A stretch of DNA of 64,000 nt from Oncomelania hupensis. Its lineage: Eukaryota > Mollusca > Gastropoda > Littorinimorpha > Pomatiopsidae. Shown here in pieces: positions 22,578 to 33,205 of this stretch; within the stretch, counting starts at the first letter, position 1, and each line of letters opens with the position of its first letter. Under the pieces are notes generated by a model. It did no database searches. It was given only the letters and a program-made list of their open reading frames with translations, and was not told where the DNA came from. Both the position numbers and the translations under genes were made by a program. The stretch is taken from the NCBI GenBank assembly GCA_036898135.1, contig CM072513.1, forward strand, positions 33,355,191 through 33,419,190, read 5' to 3'.

Positions 22578-24118
22578 TGTCACGAACTGGCTAGTGTTAA
22601 CTCTGCCTATCGACTATTTAGCCATGTGTAGTCTTTGTAACAGTAGAGAAGTTAGACTATTACACAGCAGCAATTAATTTACACAGCAGACCACACACCG
22701 CGAGCCCGACCCACGCTAGCGCAGTGAGTCAGCACTTGAGCTTTGAATCGGACCGTTTTAACCAATCAGAGCAGGCTCAGTGGGTAGAGCAGTTCTGAAT
22801 GTGTCAGAGCCTAACACAGTTTGAATCAGTCGTGTGTGAGACGAGGTAGAGGCAACATCTCCACAGCTAGAGAAATCTCTACACTCATAGACCAGGAAGC
22901 AGGACTTTGAAATCTTAGAATTCTCTCAAGTCATCACGGGCCTGAACTTGTCAAACAGGTAAATGAACACCCTTCTGTTTCATCGTGATATATTTATATT
23001 ATTGTTGAAATTATGTTTGTGGAATTTGCTATGCATAAATGTGAATTGTTAATCCGAATTTGCGGGACCACGTGGAAGAGCCTACCACGAGGCGAAACAC
23101 GACCGGTTGCGCCGCCATGTTGTATCCCGTACGGAACCACTGTTGTTTAACTTATATGTATGTTTGCAGACCAGTGGCTGTACCCGTGAATGTTGATAAT
23201 ATTATTAATTCTGTATGTGTATAGTTAGACACGATGTATATTTATGTATGTATAGGAATTTAGAGTGAGATTCCAGTGGAACCCGGAAGTAGCAGAATGT
23301 TCGTCGCTTATGTATAGAGGTGTGGAGCTATCACTGAGGGCTACTTGGCTTTCAGTGAGACGCTCTGCACAAACCGATTATTCAGGGTTGTGCAGAATTT
23401 CGTCTCTTATATTACAGACGAGCAGGCGAGCTATCCCGAGCTATCCCGAGCTATCCTGTGCACCCTACTCCACAGAAACGACTAGTTGGTCGAGGAGACT
23501 CTACCGCACAAGACGGAAGGAGCTACCCGAAGAAACACCCTGTCAGACCCCACAGCGTGGCAAGGGAACCCAACTACACAACGACACAGGTGGACCAGAA
23601 GCTACCTCACAGAAGGACTTCGAACACCCCACACATGAGTTAAGTGCATAAGGCGAAGGTGCACTTAAACTGATCATAACAGGACCACAGTAGTCCAACT
23701 CTTCAGAAACTGTAAAACGGACCACAGCAGTCCAAATCTACATAAACTTATAGCAAAGTGCCCGAGGAAGAAATAACAGCTGCCTAGACTATCAGCGATC
23801 GAACTATTTGCATTGAAAGAGACGTTTTAAGTTAGCTTAGTACTTAGAGAATCTTGTATAGAGTAGAAGAAATAAATGTGTGATTTTAACTGTTATCAAG
23901 TGGCTGGACTACATATGATTCATAGCCGTGTGAAAGCTAGTGTGACAGTATTCTTCTACCATTTTTCTATCTATTTCTGTACCCCAACCTTAACACAGAA
24001 CGAGCTAAACAAATAAATTTATTAAAGTAATTCATAGGGTGACTTACTAGCAGTTCCCACCGAATAAACGTGAGGGTCCATAATTCCATTGTGCAGAGCC
24101 CAAAAACCCCCCGTGACA
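22578..24118 (+). repeat. 5' LTR of element 1
   Basis: 1541 bp, starting TGTCACGAAC and ending CCCGTGACA, giving a 7-bp terminal inverted repeat. It includes a 3x GAGCTATCCC tandem at about 23428-23457, an AATAAA signal at 23871-23876, and a conserved donor/acceptor pair bounding 22959-23169. It should carry the promoter for the element. Confidence 0.97.
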
Positions 24119-24125
24119 CTTTAAT

Positions 24126-24143
24126 TGGCGAGCCTAGCCAGGA
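24126..24143 (+). promoter_or_regulatory. Candidate primer-binding site
   Basis: TGGCGAGCCTAGCCAGGA lies 7 nt after the 5' LTR. The second element has TGGCGACCCCGACGAGAC at the same 7-nt distance after TTAATT. The TGG start and position fit a tRNA primer site; I could not name the tRNA. Confidence 0.65.
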
Positions 24144-24487
24144 TCTGTGGATAATAGGAATTGGGTATAACCGGATCTAAGTACAATAAAATTAGATAAC
24201 AGTAGGAGTAGTAGAATAACTTAGAATAGTGGTAACAAGGACTAATCAGTTTGGGTGCACTATTCTTTAGTTAAAAACTTTTTTGCTTCAAATATTTTTG
24301 TGCCTGTATGTTGCATTGTTCTTTTGCAGGTTTTGCTTAAGTAAGTGTTGTATGCCATTTGACTTTTGTTTTATTCTATTATTGATTACGAATTTGATTG
24401 TCTTTGCATTGTTTTTATTGAATTGCAATATTGCTAGTGTTTTGGTATTCCACGTGATTCAGAGGTTGTTCATAGACACGTTTGGCA

Positions 24488-25708
24488 ATGTCGGACCCAG
24501 TGGCCTTGAGATTGCGCTTCAAGGAATTGGGAGAAGCTTTACACTTAGCAGGGGGAGACCTAATTGCGTATATCAATGCAGAGGTAGAGAAACAGGAGGC
24601 TAAGGCAGAGAGAGCAGCAGAGAGAGAGGCAAAGAAGTTAGAAGCGGAGAGAGAGCAAAAGAAATTAGAACTAGAGCAGAAGAAATTAGAGGCAGAGAGG
24701 GAAACGAGGAAATTAGAGCTAGAAGCAGAACAGAAGAAGGTAGCAGCAGAGAGAGACGCAGAAATTAGGAGGTGGGATTATGAGAGGGCAGAAAAAGAAA
24801 AAGAGAGGGAAGAAAAGGAAAAAGAAAGACAGCATGAGTTAGAGCTGAGAAGATTGGGATCAGGAGCTTCAAGTTCTTCCTCAACCCCTCCCCACTCAGA
24901 TCAGCTAGAGGTAGCATCCAACCCTGTACAAGGAATGTCATTTCCACTGGGAACATTCAATGAAAGAGAAGAAGGTCTAGATCTCTATCTGACTAGGTTC
25001 GAGCGTCTAGCAACAGAGTATAAACTAGATCCCACTCATTGGTCTTTTAAGCTTAGTCAAGGGCTTAGAGGAAAGGCTTATGACATCTACAGTAAGCTAC
25101 CGACTGACAGAGTGACTGACTATCACAAGGTAAAAGAGGCACTCCTAACGGGATTCGAACTGACAGGAGAATGCTACCGGCAAAAATTCCGCACCAATCG
25201 GAGAGTGAAAGGAGAGAGCTATGCGCAGTTCGCGGATCGGTTGTCCACAACGCTGGATAAGTGGATTAGCCAGTCAGCCACGGCTAAGACGTATGATGGA
25301 CTGACAGAACTGTTAGTATGGGAACAGCTACGGGAAACCATGACCCCCGAGCTGAGGACATTCTCAGTAGAGCAGGGCGCGGAAAGACTAGAAGATCTGG
25401 TCAAGGTCGCAGATAGGTACGTGGCCGCACACGGAGAAGCCAAGAGCTTCAGGCGAGACCTAAAGCCTAACGGGAAAGAGGCACAGAAACGAAGCCCTAA
25501 CCGGGAAGAGCGCACCGCGAATAAGCCGAATAACCCCAGACCTGGGCAAAATAAAGGACCCAACACGGAATTCGGGAAAGAGGTCCCGCAGAACAGAGAC
25601 GGTATTGTTCGTTCTGCAACAGAAACAATCACTCCACCGCAGAATGTTTCAAGTTGGCCGCACAACGTAGGGAAGAGCGCGAAAGCCGGCCAGCGCACAG
25701 AGTTCTAA
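24488..25708 (+). CDS. Gag of element 1
   Basis: It encodes the structural Gag protein that would form the retrotransposon particle. I chose ATG at 24488 (MSDPVALRLRFKELG), because the corresponding start in the second element (MADRGELALKYKGIG at 55937) aligns with it. Residues ~33-120 are an E/K/R-rich coiled coil. Residues ~150-310 form a capsid-like domain with GECYRQKFR and ESYAQFADRLSTTLDKW. In the literature the vertebrate SCAN domain derives from the capsid of Gmr1-like elements, and this segment has that look. The frame ends at 25706-25708 without its zinc knuckle, which sits in the pol frame. The protein is about 406 residues in this frame. Confidence 0.9.
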   Translation: MSDPVALRLRFKELGEALHLAGGDLIAYINAEVEKQEAKAERAAEREAKKLEAEREQKKLELEQKKLEAERETRKLELEAEQKKVAAERDAEIRRWDYERAEKEKEREEKEKERQHELELRRLGSGASSSSSTPPHSDQLEVASNPVQGMSFPLGTFNEREEGLDLYLTRFERLATEYKLDPTHWSFKLSQGLRGKAYDIYSKLPTDRVTDYHKVKEALLTGFELTGECYRQKFRTNRRVKGESYAQFADRLSTTLDKWISQSATAKTYDGLTELLVWEQLRETMTPELRTFSVEQGAERLEDLVKVADRYVAAHGEAKSFRRDLKPNGKEAQKRSPNREERTANKPNNPRPGQNKGPNTEFGKEVPQNRDGIVRSATETITPPQNVSSWPHNVGKSAKAGQRTEF

Positions 25709-28700
25709 CTCAAAGCAGCGGTAACAAGCCACACACAATCGGAGATCACCCATCGGTGACAGACACGGTCAAGGTCAACGGAAAAGAAGCGAACTGTCTG
25801 TATGACACAGGTCTATCATACGACGCGATAGTTAGCGAATCTCTTGTATCGCGCGCGGACTTGACGGACAAGACAGTCGACTTACAAGGAGCAGACTTGA
25901 CGAAACCGACGACTACTTGCCCAATAGCTTGGATCGAAGTAGAGAGTAGGTACGTCACAGGACGAATCCAAGCAGCTGTTTTACAGAAACCCCTGTATGA
26001 TCTAGTGCTAGGTTGTAGGTATGTGTTCTTAGGCACGCCCCCTAAAACTGTAGAGATAGCTGCAGTGCAAACCAGGGCCCAAGCTAAAACCCAACCACCC
26101 CAGCCCGAGTTCGCTCCGAATCCAGGACTCGAAGAGATCAAAACAGCACAGAAAGAAGACACCTCGATAGCGAAGTGCTTCCAGAAGCTACCCAAGGCGC
26201 ACACACCCCCGCACAAGGGAGACTTCTACATGGAAGAGGGAGTTCTACATCGACAAGGAGATGGAGATCACACCCAACTAGTACTACCAGCCACCCTTCG
26301 AGCCCAAGTACTAGAACTAGGCCACAGCATGCCACTCAGCGGACACATGGGAATTGGAGCCACAGTGCAGAGAATCAGCGCACACTACTATTGGCCAGGA
26401 ATCACGGAGGATGTCAAGCGCTACGTGAAATCTTGCCACCAATGTCAGCGATATTCCCCGCGACATCACACCGTACCAGTTACCTTAGGACCATCAGTAG
26501 TAGTCGGCGTGCCATTCCAGCAAGTCTCAGTAGACATAGTAGGACCACTGCCCATGACCAAGAAGCGGAACAGATTTCTACTCACACTCGTCGACGCATG
26601 TACGATGTGGTGCGAAGCAGTCCCGTTGCCAGCGATCGACACCAAGAAGATTGCAGATGCACTCATCGCCATCTTTACCAGAGTCGGATTCCCGGACAGC
26701 ATTAGAACGGACAACGGATCTCAGTTCACCGGCCGCCTGATGCAAGACGTGTTCGAGTTGATACAAGTTCATCACATTCGCACACCACCATACCACCCAG
26801 CCAGCAACGGACAAGTAGAAAGACTGAATGGAACCCTTCTCACCATACTCAGGAAAGTCGCCGACGACAATCCAGAAGCGTGGGACACCTACGTGAATGC
26901 GGCACTGTTCGCATACCGAGAAACGCCCCATGCAGCCACAGGCTACACCCCGTCAACATTGCTATTCGGCAGACCTCTAGCAGGACCGCTAGAAGCCCTA
27001 CGCAGAAGTTGGACGGAAGCCAAGATAGACGACACACCAAGAGGTGCCACCAAGTACGTCGCAGACCTGCAGGAAACCCTCAAAGCACCGTGGAAGAAAG
27101 CTGGTGAAGCACTGAAGAAGGCAAGAGCCCGTCAGGCGAAGTACTACAACCGCCACGCGAAGGACCGAGAACTGCAAGTCGGCGATCAAGTGCTACTCTT
27201 ACTTCCAAGTGGAACCAACAAGCTGGACATCGCTTGGAGAGGACCGTACCGGGTGACTGCCAAGAAATCCAAGACAGTCTACCAAGTAGAGGTGAACGGG
27301 AGAGCCCGATACCACCACATCAATCTCCTCAAGAAATACACGGACCGACCAGCGACCCCCAGCACTCACAACTTGCTAGCCATCGCCATTGCGGAAGAAG
27401 GAGAAAGCATGGAGACCAATGCAGTAGAGTATCCCCTGCACTCCAAAGAAACCTACAAAGACGTGATACTCAACGGAGACCTAGCCGCTAAACAGCAACA
27501 GCAAGTACTACAGGTCATTCGACAACATCAGACGGTGCTAACAGACCGACCAGGGAGGACAGACCTCGTCGAAGTAACCTTAACGGTGACCGACCCAACA
27601 CCCGTCCGCCAGAAGCTCTACCCGATGCCACTGTCGCAGCAGCGAGCCATCAAGGAAGAGATAGACACCTTACTGGCAGCCGGAATCATCTCAGAGTCTA
27701 CTTCACCCTACAGCGCAGGCACGGTATTGTTGCGAAAACCCAACGGAGAGCATCGACTGTGCATCGACTTCAGACTCCTGAATGCGGTAACGCAGTTCCA
27801 GCCAGAGCCACTCCCGGACCAGACAGACCTATTTGCCAAGCTACAGCGAGCGAAGTACTTTTCACGCATCGACCTCAGCAAAGGATACTATCAGATACCA
27901 GTACAACCACAAGTCCGAAAGTACCTAGCTTTCAGCACTATGGAAGGACACTTCGAATTCAACGTGCTTCCATTCGGACTCCACAACGCACCCAGCATCT
28001 TCAGCGCCATGATGCGAAAACTCCTGGCACCCCTGAGCAGCGAGCACCTACACTCGTTTATGGACGACATCCTCATCGCAACACCTACGTGGGAGGAACA
28101 TGTCACGCTCCTACAACAACTACTCGCCCGCCTCAGAGACACGGGATTGACGGCAAGACCCACCAAATGTCAGATCGGATTCACCGAGTTAGAATTTCTG
28201 GGACACACCATCAGTCAAGGAAGCCTGCGACCGGTAGAGAAGACAGTGAAACGCCTACTCGACGCTCCTAGGCCCAAGACCAAGAAGGAAGTGCAGTCGT
28301 TTCTAGGACTCTGCGGCTTCTACCAGAAGTTCATCCCCAACTACAACAGCATCGCCGTACCACTGACAAATGGAACCCGGAAAATCGCCCCGGACAAAGT
28401 AGTTTGGACAGCGGAATGTGAGACAGCATTCCAAACACTCAAGGACAGAATGACATCGGCGCCAGTACTCCACCTACCCGATTTGACTCAGCCATTCGTT
28501 CTTCGCACCGACGCAAGCGACTTAGGCCTCGGAGCAGTACTGCTACAGCGCGACCCCAAGAATGCGGAGACGCTATTCCCCGTCGCCTACGCCAGCAGAA
28601 AATTGAGACCCGCCGAGACCCACTACGCCACGTCGGAGAAAGAATGTCTTGGACTAGTCTGGGCCATACAGAAATTCCAACTCTACCTGTATGGGACCCA

Positions 28701-28941
28701 CTTCACAGTTCAGGTGGACCATCAACCACTATCGTTCCTGGCAGCCTCCAAGTCTTTGAACTCTCGCCTGATGAGATGGGCACTCACCCTTCAGGCATAC
28801 TCATTCCAAATCGAGTACATCCCCGGCAAAGAGAACCACGGAGCCGACTACCTCAGTCGCCATCTCGTGGAGGACACAGCAGCTGTCGCCCACCCAACAC
28901 AACTAAGGGCCACAGCACCAGAATTCGTCCCCGCCCAGTAA
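25555..28941 (+). CDS. Pol of element 1: protease-integrase-RT-RNase H
   Basis: The frame is open from 25555 (after TAA at 25552) to TAA at 28939-28941. It is -1 relative to gag. Domains in order: a CCHC zinc knuckle (CSFCNRNNHSTAEC, 25606-25647); an aspartic protease with LYDTG at about 25801; an HHCC integrase finger ending CHQCQ near 26444; the integrase core with VDIVGP, TDNGSQF and NGQVERLNG, with exactly 35 residues between the second D and the E; a GPY module (WRGPYRV); RT with RIDLSKGYYQI and FMDD (28057-28068); RNase H with RTDASDLGLGA and PGKENHGADYLSR. No stop codon interrupts these domains. Integrase upstream of RT is diagnostic of Gmr1-like elements. The first in-frame residues are probably read by frameshift from gag, or a base was lost near 25601-25605. 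Confidence 0.95.
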   Translation, partial: RTQHGIRERGPAEQRRYCSFCNRNNHSTAECFKLAAQRREERESRPAHRVLTQSSGNKPHTIGDHPSVTDTVKVNGKEANCLYDTGLSYDAIVSESLVSRADLTDKTVDLQGADLTKPTTTCPIAWIEVESRYVTGRIQAAVLQKPLYDLVLGCRYVFLGTPPKTVEIAAVQTRAQAKTQPPQPEFAPNPGLEEIKTAQKEDTSIAKCFQKLPKAHTPPHKGDFYMEEGVLHRQGDGDHTQLVLPATLRAQVLELGHSMPLSGHMGIGATVQRISAHYYWPGITEDVKRYVKSCHQCQRYSPRHHTVPVTLGPSVVVGVPFQQVSVDIVGPLPMTKKRNRFLLTLVDACTMWCEAVPLPAIDTKKIADALIAIFTRVGFPDSIRTDNGSQFTGRLMQDVFELIQVHHIRTPPYHPASNGQVERLNGTLLTILRKVADDNPEAWDTYVNAALFAYRETPHAATGYTPSTLLFGRPLAGPLEALRRSWTEAKIDDTPRGATKYVADLQETLKAPWKKAGEALKKARARQAKYYNRHAKDRELQVGDQVLLLLPSGTNKLDIAWRGPYRVTAKKSKTVYQVEVNGRARYHHINLLKKYTDRPATPSTHNLLAIAIAEEGESMETNAVEYPLHSKETYKDVILNGDLAAKQQQQVLQVIRQHQTVLTDRPGRTDLVEVTLTVTDPTPVRQKLYPMPLSQQRAIKEEIDTLLAAGIISESTSPYSAGTVLLRKPNGEHRLCIDFRLLNAVTQFQPEPLPDQTDLFAKLQRAKYFSRIDLSKGYYQIPVQPQVRKYLAFSTMEGHFEFNVLPFGLHNAPSIFSAMMRKLLAPLSSEHLHSFMDDILIATPTWEEHVTLLQQLLARLRDTGLTARPTKCQIGFTELEFLGHTISQGSLRPVEKTVKRLLDAPRPKTKKEVQSFLGLCGFYQKFIPNYNSIAVPLTNGTRKIAPDKVVWTAECETAFQTLKDRMTSAPVLHLPDLTQPFVLRTDASDLGLGAVLLQRDPKNAETLFPVAYASRKLRPAETHYATSEKECLGLVWAIQKFQLYLYGTHFTVQVDHQPLSFLAASKSLNSRLMRWALTLQAYSFQIEYIPGKENHGADYLSRHLVEDTAAVAHPTQLRATAPEFVPAQ

Positions 28942-29096
28942 TACCCTGTCACTAGTGTCCATAGCTACCTGGCACAGCATTGCAGCTCAGGTAGAGCAAC
29001 TTACTTAGTTTGTAAATAGGACCCTAGGATAGTGCAGTGTTAAACTAGGCTCTGTAGTAGAAAAAGGTCGAATCCAGTAGTCATCGCCTTTTTTCA

Positions 29097-29108
29097 GTTG
29101 AGGGAGCC
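29097..29108 (+). promoter_or_regulatory. Polypurine tract of element 1
   Basis: GTTGAGGGAGCC directly abuts the 3' LTR, the usual place for plus-strand priming. The second element has a G-run (GGGGGGGGCCTC) in the same place. Confidence 0.75.
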
Positions 29109-30649
29109 TGTCACGAACTGGCTAGTGTTAACTCTGCCTATCGACTATTTAGCCATGTGTAGTCTTTGTAACAGTAGAGAAGTTAGACTATTACACAGCA
29201 GCAATTAATTTACACAGCAGACCACACACCGCGAGCCCGACCCACGCTAGCGCAGTGAGTCAGCACTTGAGCTTTGAATCGGACCGTTTTAACCAATCAG
29301 AGCAGGCTCAGTGGGTAGAGCAGTTCTGAATGTGTCAGAGCCTAACACAGTTTGAATCAGTCGTGTGTGAGACGAGGTAGAGGCAACATCTCCACAGCTA
29401 GAGAAATCTCTACACTCATAGACCAGGAAGCAGGACTTTGAAATCTTAGAATTCTCTCAAGTCATCACGGGCCTGAACTTGTCAAACAGGTAAATGAACA
29501 CCCTTCTGTTTCATCGTGATATATTTATATTATTGTTGAAATTATGTTTGTGGAATTTGCTATGCATAAATGTGAATTGTTAATCCGAATTTGCGGGACC
29601 ACGTGGAAGAGCCTACCACGAGGCGAAACACGACCGGTTGCGCCGCCATGTTGTATCCCGTACGGAACCACTGTTGTTTAACTTATATGTATGTTTGCAG
29701 ACCAGTGGCTGTACCCGTGAATGTTGATAATATTATTAATTCTGTATGTGTATAGTTAGACACGATGTATATTTATGTATGTATAGGAATTTAGAGTGAG
29801 ATTCCGGTGGAACCCGGAAGTAGCAGAATGTTCGTCGCTTATGTATAGAGGTGTGGAGCTATCACTGAGGGCTACTTGGCTTTCAGTGAGACGCTCTGCA
29901 CAAACCGATTATTCAGGGTTGTGCAGAATTTCGTCTCTTATATTACAGACGAGCAGGCGAGCTATCCCGAGCTATCCCGAGCTATCCTGTGCACCCTACT
30001 CCACAGAAACGACTAGTTGGTCGAGGAGACTCTACCGCACAAGACGGAAGGAGCTACCCGAAGAAACACCCTGTCAGACCCCACAGCGTGGCAAGGGAAC
30101 CCAACTACACAACGACACAGGTGGACCAGAAGCTACCTCACAGAAGGACTTCGAACACCCCACACATGAGTTAAGTGCATAAGGCGAAGGTGCACTTAAA
30201 CTGATCATAACAGGACCACAGTAGTCCAACTCTTCAGAAACTGTAAAACGGACCACAGCAGTCCAAATCTACATAAACTTATAGCAAAGTGCCCGAGGAA
30301 GAAATAACAGCTGCCTAGACTATCAGCGATCGAACTATTTGCATTGAAAGAGACGTTTTAAGTTAGCTTAGTACTTAGAGAATCTTGTATAGAGTAGAAG
30401 AAATAAATGTGTGATTTTAACTGTTATCAAGTGGCTGGACTACATATGATTCATAGCCGTGTGAAAGCTAGTGTGACAGTATTCTTCTACCATTTTTCTA
30501 TCTATTTCTGTACCCCAACCTTAACACAGAACGAGCTAAACAAATAAATTTATTAAAGTAATTCATAGGGTGACTTACTAGCAGTTCCCACCGAATAAAC
30601 GTGAGGGTCCATAATTCCATTGTGCAGAGCCCATAAACCCCACCTGACA
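29109..30649 (+). repeat. 3' LTR of element 1
   Basis: 1541 bp, nearly identical to the 5' LTR. Its last bases (ATAAACCCCACCTGACA) match the solo LTR at 6351 better than the 5' LTR does, apart from one G to C change in the terminal repeat. Confidence 0.97.
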
Positions 30650-30654
30650 AACGG

Positions 30655-31059
30655 TACGGCCCGTTAAACTCAAGAGATTGTGTGACGGAGGCCGTGTCCT
30701 CGCAGCGTCTGTCACATTTCGTTGTTACTGTTGTAACGCATTGTTCTCGTTATGTTTAACACAGGTTCAATCACCCACAGAATCTTGACGCTTGCGTAAA
30801 TGTCACGGCAGGGTCTCACCACGTACGTTGATGAGGGTATGTTGTGTTGTCGATTGAGTCCTATACTGTTCAACTGTGTTCATTAGTATTTGACTTTAAT
30901 TCGTGCAGTAGACTACTAGACTTACATGGTTTGAAGAAAAGAAAGAAAAAGAAGTATTGCAATTTACAGACACCACTTCACCCTCAATCAATATATTTTC
31001 AGAGGAGGAATACCCCTTTAACATTTTTAGAAGGGTGTACACTCCTCAAATAATTTTGT

Positions 31060-31119
<60 letters not shown>

Positions 31120-31417
31120 CAGACAGACAGATACATAGACAGACAGAAATAGTGTGGGAGTGGGTGAGAATAACGTTCGCTCTGTGCGCGCAGTGAATAG
31201 ATCTTTTGCCTCGCCGCCATCTGGCTTCTCTTTAGGCTTATAAAGGCAATCGTCCCGAAAGCGACGCTGCACCTGTCTGAGTGGCGGAGTCTGTTGAGGG
31301 CATGCGCCTACACAAAGATGATGCTTGACTGACCTCTGACCCTCAGCTAGCTTCGAGGTCGCGTGATTAGTGGAAACTGGCCTATTGCGTGCCCTAGCTT
31401 GCTGTCGACCTCTAATG
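30655..31417. other. Intergenic with (GT)n(GA)n
   Basis: Compound (GT)n and (GA)n array at 31064-31110 followed by CAGACAGACAGA units. No gene supported. Confidence 0.55.
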
Positions 31418-31421
31418 TTAA

Positions 31422-32003
31422 GCCCCGGTCACACAGCCCTTTACGGCTGAATCACGGCCAAAGCGCGTCCAAAATTTGTTACCCGTGGAGTGGACGTTGT
31501 TGTTCGCGTTGATGTCGAGGTTAAGACGAGCTACGGTCGAGGTATAGACGTGGCAGGACGCGGGGAGAAATCTGAACGGCATCGGACGCGGCAAAAAGTT
31601 TGTAGGTAGTGCTTTGTCAGTGATAAGCCGATAAAACACACGCTATTTCCCGTGATTCCAACGCGGTACATGCGTCCAATGACTGAACGCTAAACTTTCG
31701 CGTCTTACCGCGTCTCCCCAAGTTCTAATCACTGCCGGAACACGGATTACCACGCGTGTGTTGCACGTCTTTACCGCGTGTTTTACCCGTGGTTGTGCGC
31801 GGGCTAAAATTTTGAGCAGTTCAAAACTTTTTGCCGCGTCCGATGCCGTTCAGATTTCTCCCCGCGTCCTGCCACGTCTATACCTCGACCGTAGCTCGTC
31901 TTAACCTCGACATCAACGCGAACAACAACGTCCACTCCACGGGTAACAAATTTTGGACGCGCTTTGGCCGTGATTAAGACGTGGAGTGCTGTGTGACCAC
32001 GGC
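31422..32003. mobile_element. Foldback MITE with 180-bp inverted arms at TTAA
   Basis: A 582-bp element. The left arm (31422-31601) and right arm (31824-32003) are inverted copies, with about 150 bp identical by eye, around a 222-bp centre. It is flanked by TTAA at 31418-31421 and 32004-32007. Ends are GCCCCGGTCACACAG and, inverted, GCCGTGGTCACACAG. TTAA targets point to piggyBac- or Kolobok-type mobilisation; no transposase is present, so the superfamily is inferred. The outermost ~35 bp of the arms differ more than the inner part, which is odd. Confidence 0.9.
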
Positions 32004-32323
32004 TTAAAACGCGTCGGGTTCCTGTGGATGTTTTACGATTGTCTGGCAAAGGTAAAAGTTCAGCCAGTAGTGCCAGACTGTTGCACAACGCAGCAGAAAG
32101 GTTAGCCCGTTCTGTCCGGATGGAACATAGGCTAGTCAAACCTCAAGGACATAATTTTTTTCCTATTTAGATGTCATGATTACGGTTTGTATAGGGTGGA
32201 AGTAGGGATGGGTTGGCGTTGCCGTTATCACATCTTGCTGTTCTGTTCTCATCCAGTCCCTTTAATGAGTGCACGCCCAACATCACACTTCGTATTAGTG
32301 CCGTTTTATGCTGCTGTTGCTGA

Positions 32324-32461
32324 TGATGGTGATGTTGATGATGATGATGAGGAGGAGGAGGAGGTGGAGGTGGCTTGAGTTAAATCCTATACGGCCAGCG
32401 CCTTGAGCAGCTCTTGAGCTAGAAAAGCGCTATACAAGAAGGATTAAATGAAATTACATTC

Positions 32462-32517
<56 letters not shown>

Positions 32518-32770
32518 GAGGATGAGGATGATGTTTCACTTCCTCTTCTTCATATTCATCATACACATTCCGCTGTGTTGTGACATTCGTTTGTTAAAAC
32601 TAATTGTTCTCCTCCAGTTTTCTGTTTAACCATTTTCTGCTCGTTGGTTCCAGAAATTGTCGAAGTCGGTCATCATCATCATCTTTTTCATCATCACTCT
32701 CATCATCTTCTTTTTCATCATCGTCGTCATCATCATCTTTCTCATCAGTACTTTCATCATCATCTTTTTT

Positions 32771-32842
<72 letters not shown>

Positions 32843-32935
32843 GTTTTTCTCATCACCACTTTCATCATCTCCTTCTTCGTCTTTATCATCATCGTCATCG
32901 GCAGCAGCAGGTAAATAGCACCACCATCATCATCA
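32324..32935. repeat. (GAT)n, (CAT)n and (CTT)n arrays
   Basis: (GAT)n(GGA)n at 32324-32370, (GAT)n at 32461-32516 and a long CAT/CTT mixture at 32668-32935. Polyserine, polyhistidine and polymethionine frames are artefacts. A SINE 3' end lies between at 32376-32451. Confidence 0.93.
32376..32451 (+). mobile_element. SINE 3' end (AAAGCGCTATACAAG type)
   Basis: GAGCAGCTCTTGAGCTAGAA, AAGCGCTATACAAGAAGGAT and TAAAT match the end of the element at 13004-13304. Strongly 5'-truncated. Confidence 0.7.
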
Positions 32936-33205
32936 CCATCATCGTCGTTATCCCATTTATTATCACCATCATTATCAACAATAACAACTGCTGCCATGAA
33001 CAGTGCAAGCTAACTCAAGGATTTGTCACCCTGAAATGTGTAACACTAAAGATTCGTAAAAGTTTTCGACGTAAAGCTTCGTCGAACTCCGTTGCTAACT
33101 TAGATGGCTAACTTATTGATGATACGAAATATAAAAAAAACACGAAACAGAAACCAACCTCACTAAAGTCCACCTAGCTGTGAATGAGTATCTGGCAATG
33201 ATTCC

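Larger units (their letters stand above)
22578..30649 (+). mobile_element. Complete Gmr1-like Ty3/gypsy retrotransposon (element 1)
   Basis: An 8072-bp LTR retrotransposon with two 1541-bp LTRs and a 5-bp target duplication AACGG at 22573-22577 and 30650-30654. Order: LTR, candidate primer site, gag, zinc knuckle, protease, integrase, RT, RNase H, polypurine tract, LTR. Integrase before RT is the Ty1/copia-like order found in the Gmr1 group of Ty3/gypsy elements; the protein sequence itself is Ty3/gypsy-type (YFSRIDLSKGYYQI, FMDD, GPY module). The LTRs differ at only a few positions that I could spot (23274 versus 29805 and the last 20 bp), so insertion is recent. The gag/pol junction carries a frame change (see gag and pol). 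Confidence 0.97.

Noticed and set aside
23428..23457. CRISPR-like or regulatory tandem (3x GAGCTATCCC)
   Set aside because: A contiguous 10-bp triple repeat within an LTR, present in each closely related family copy; no spacers.
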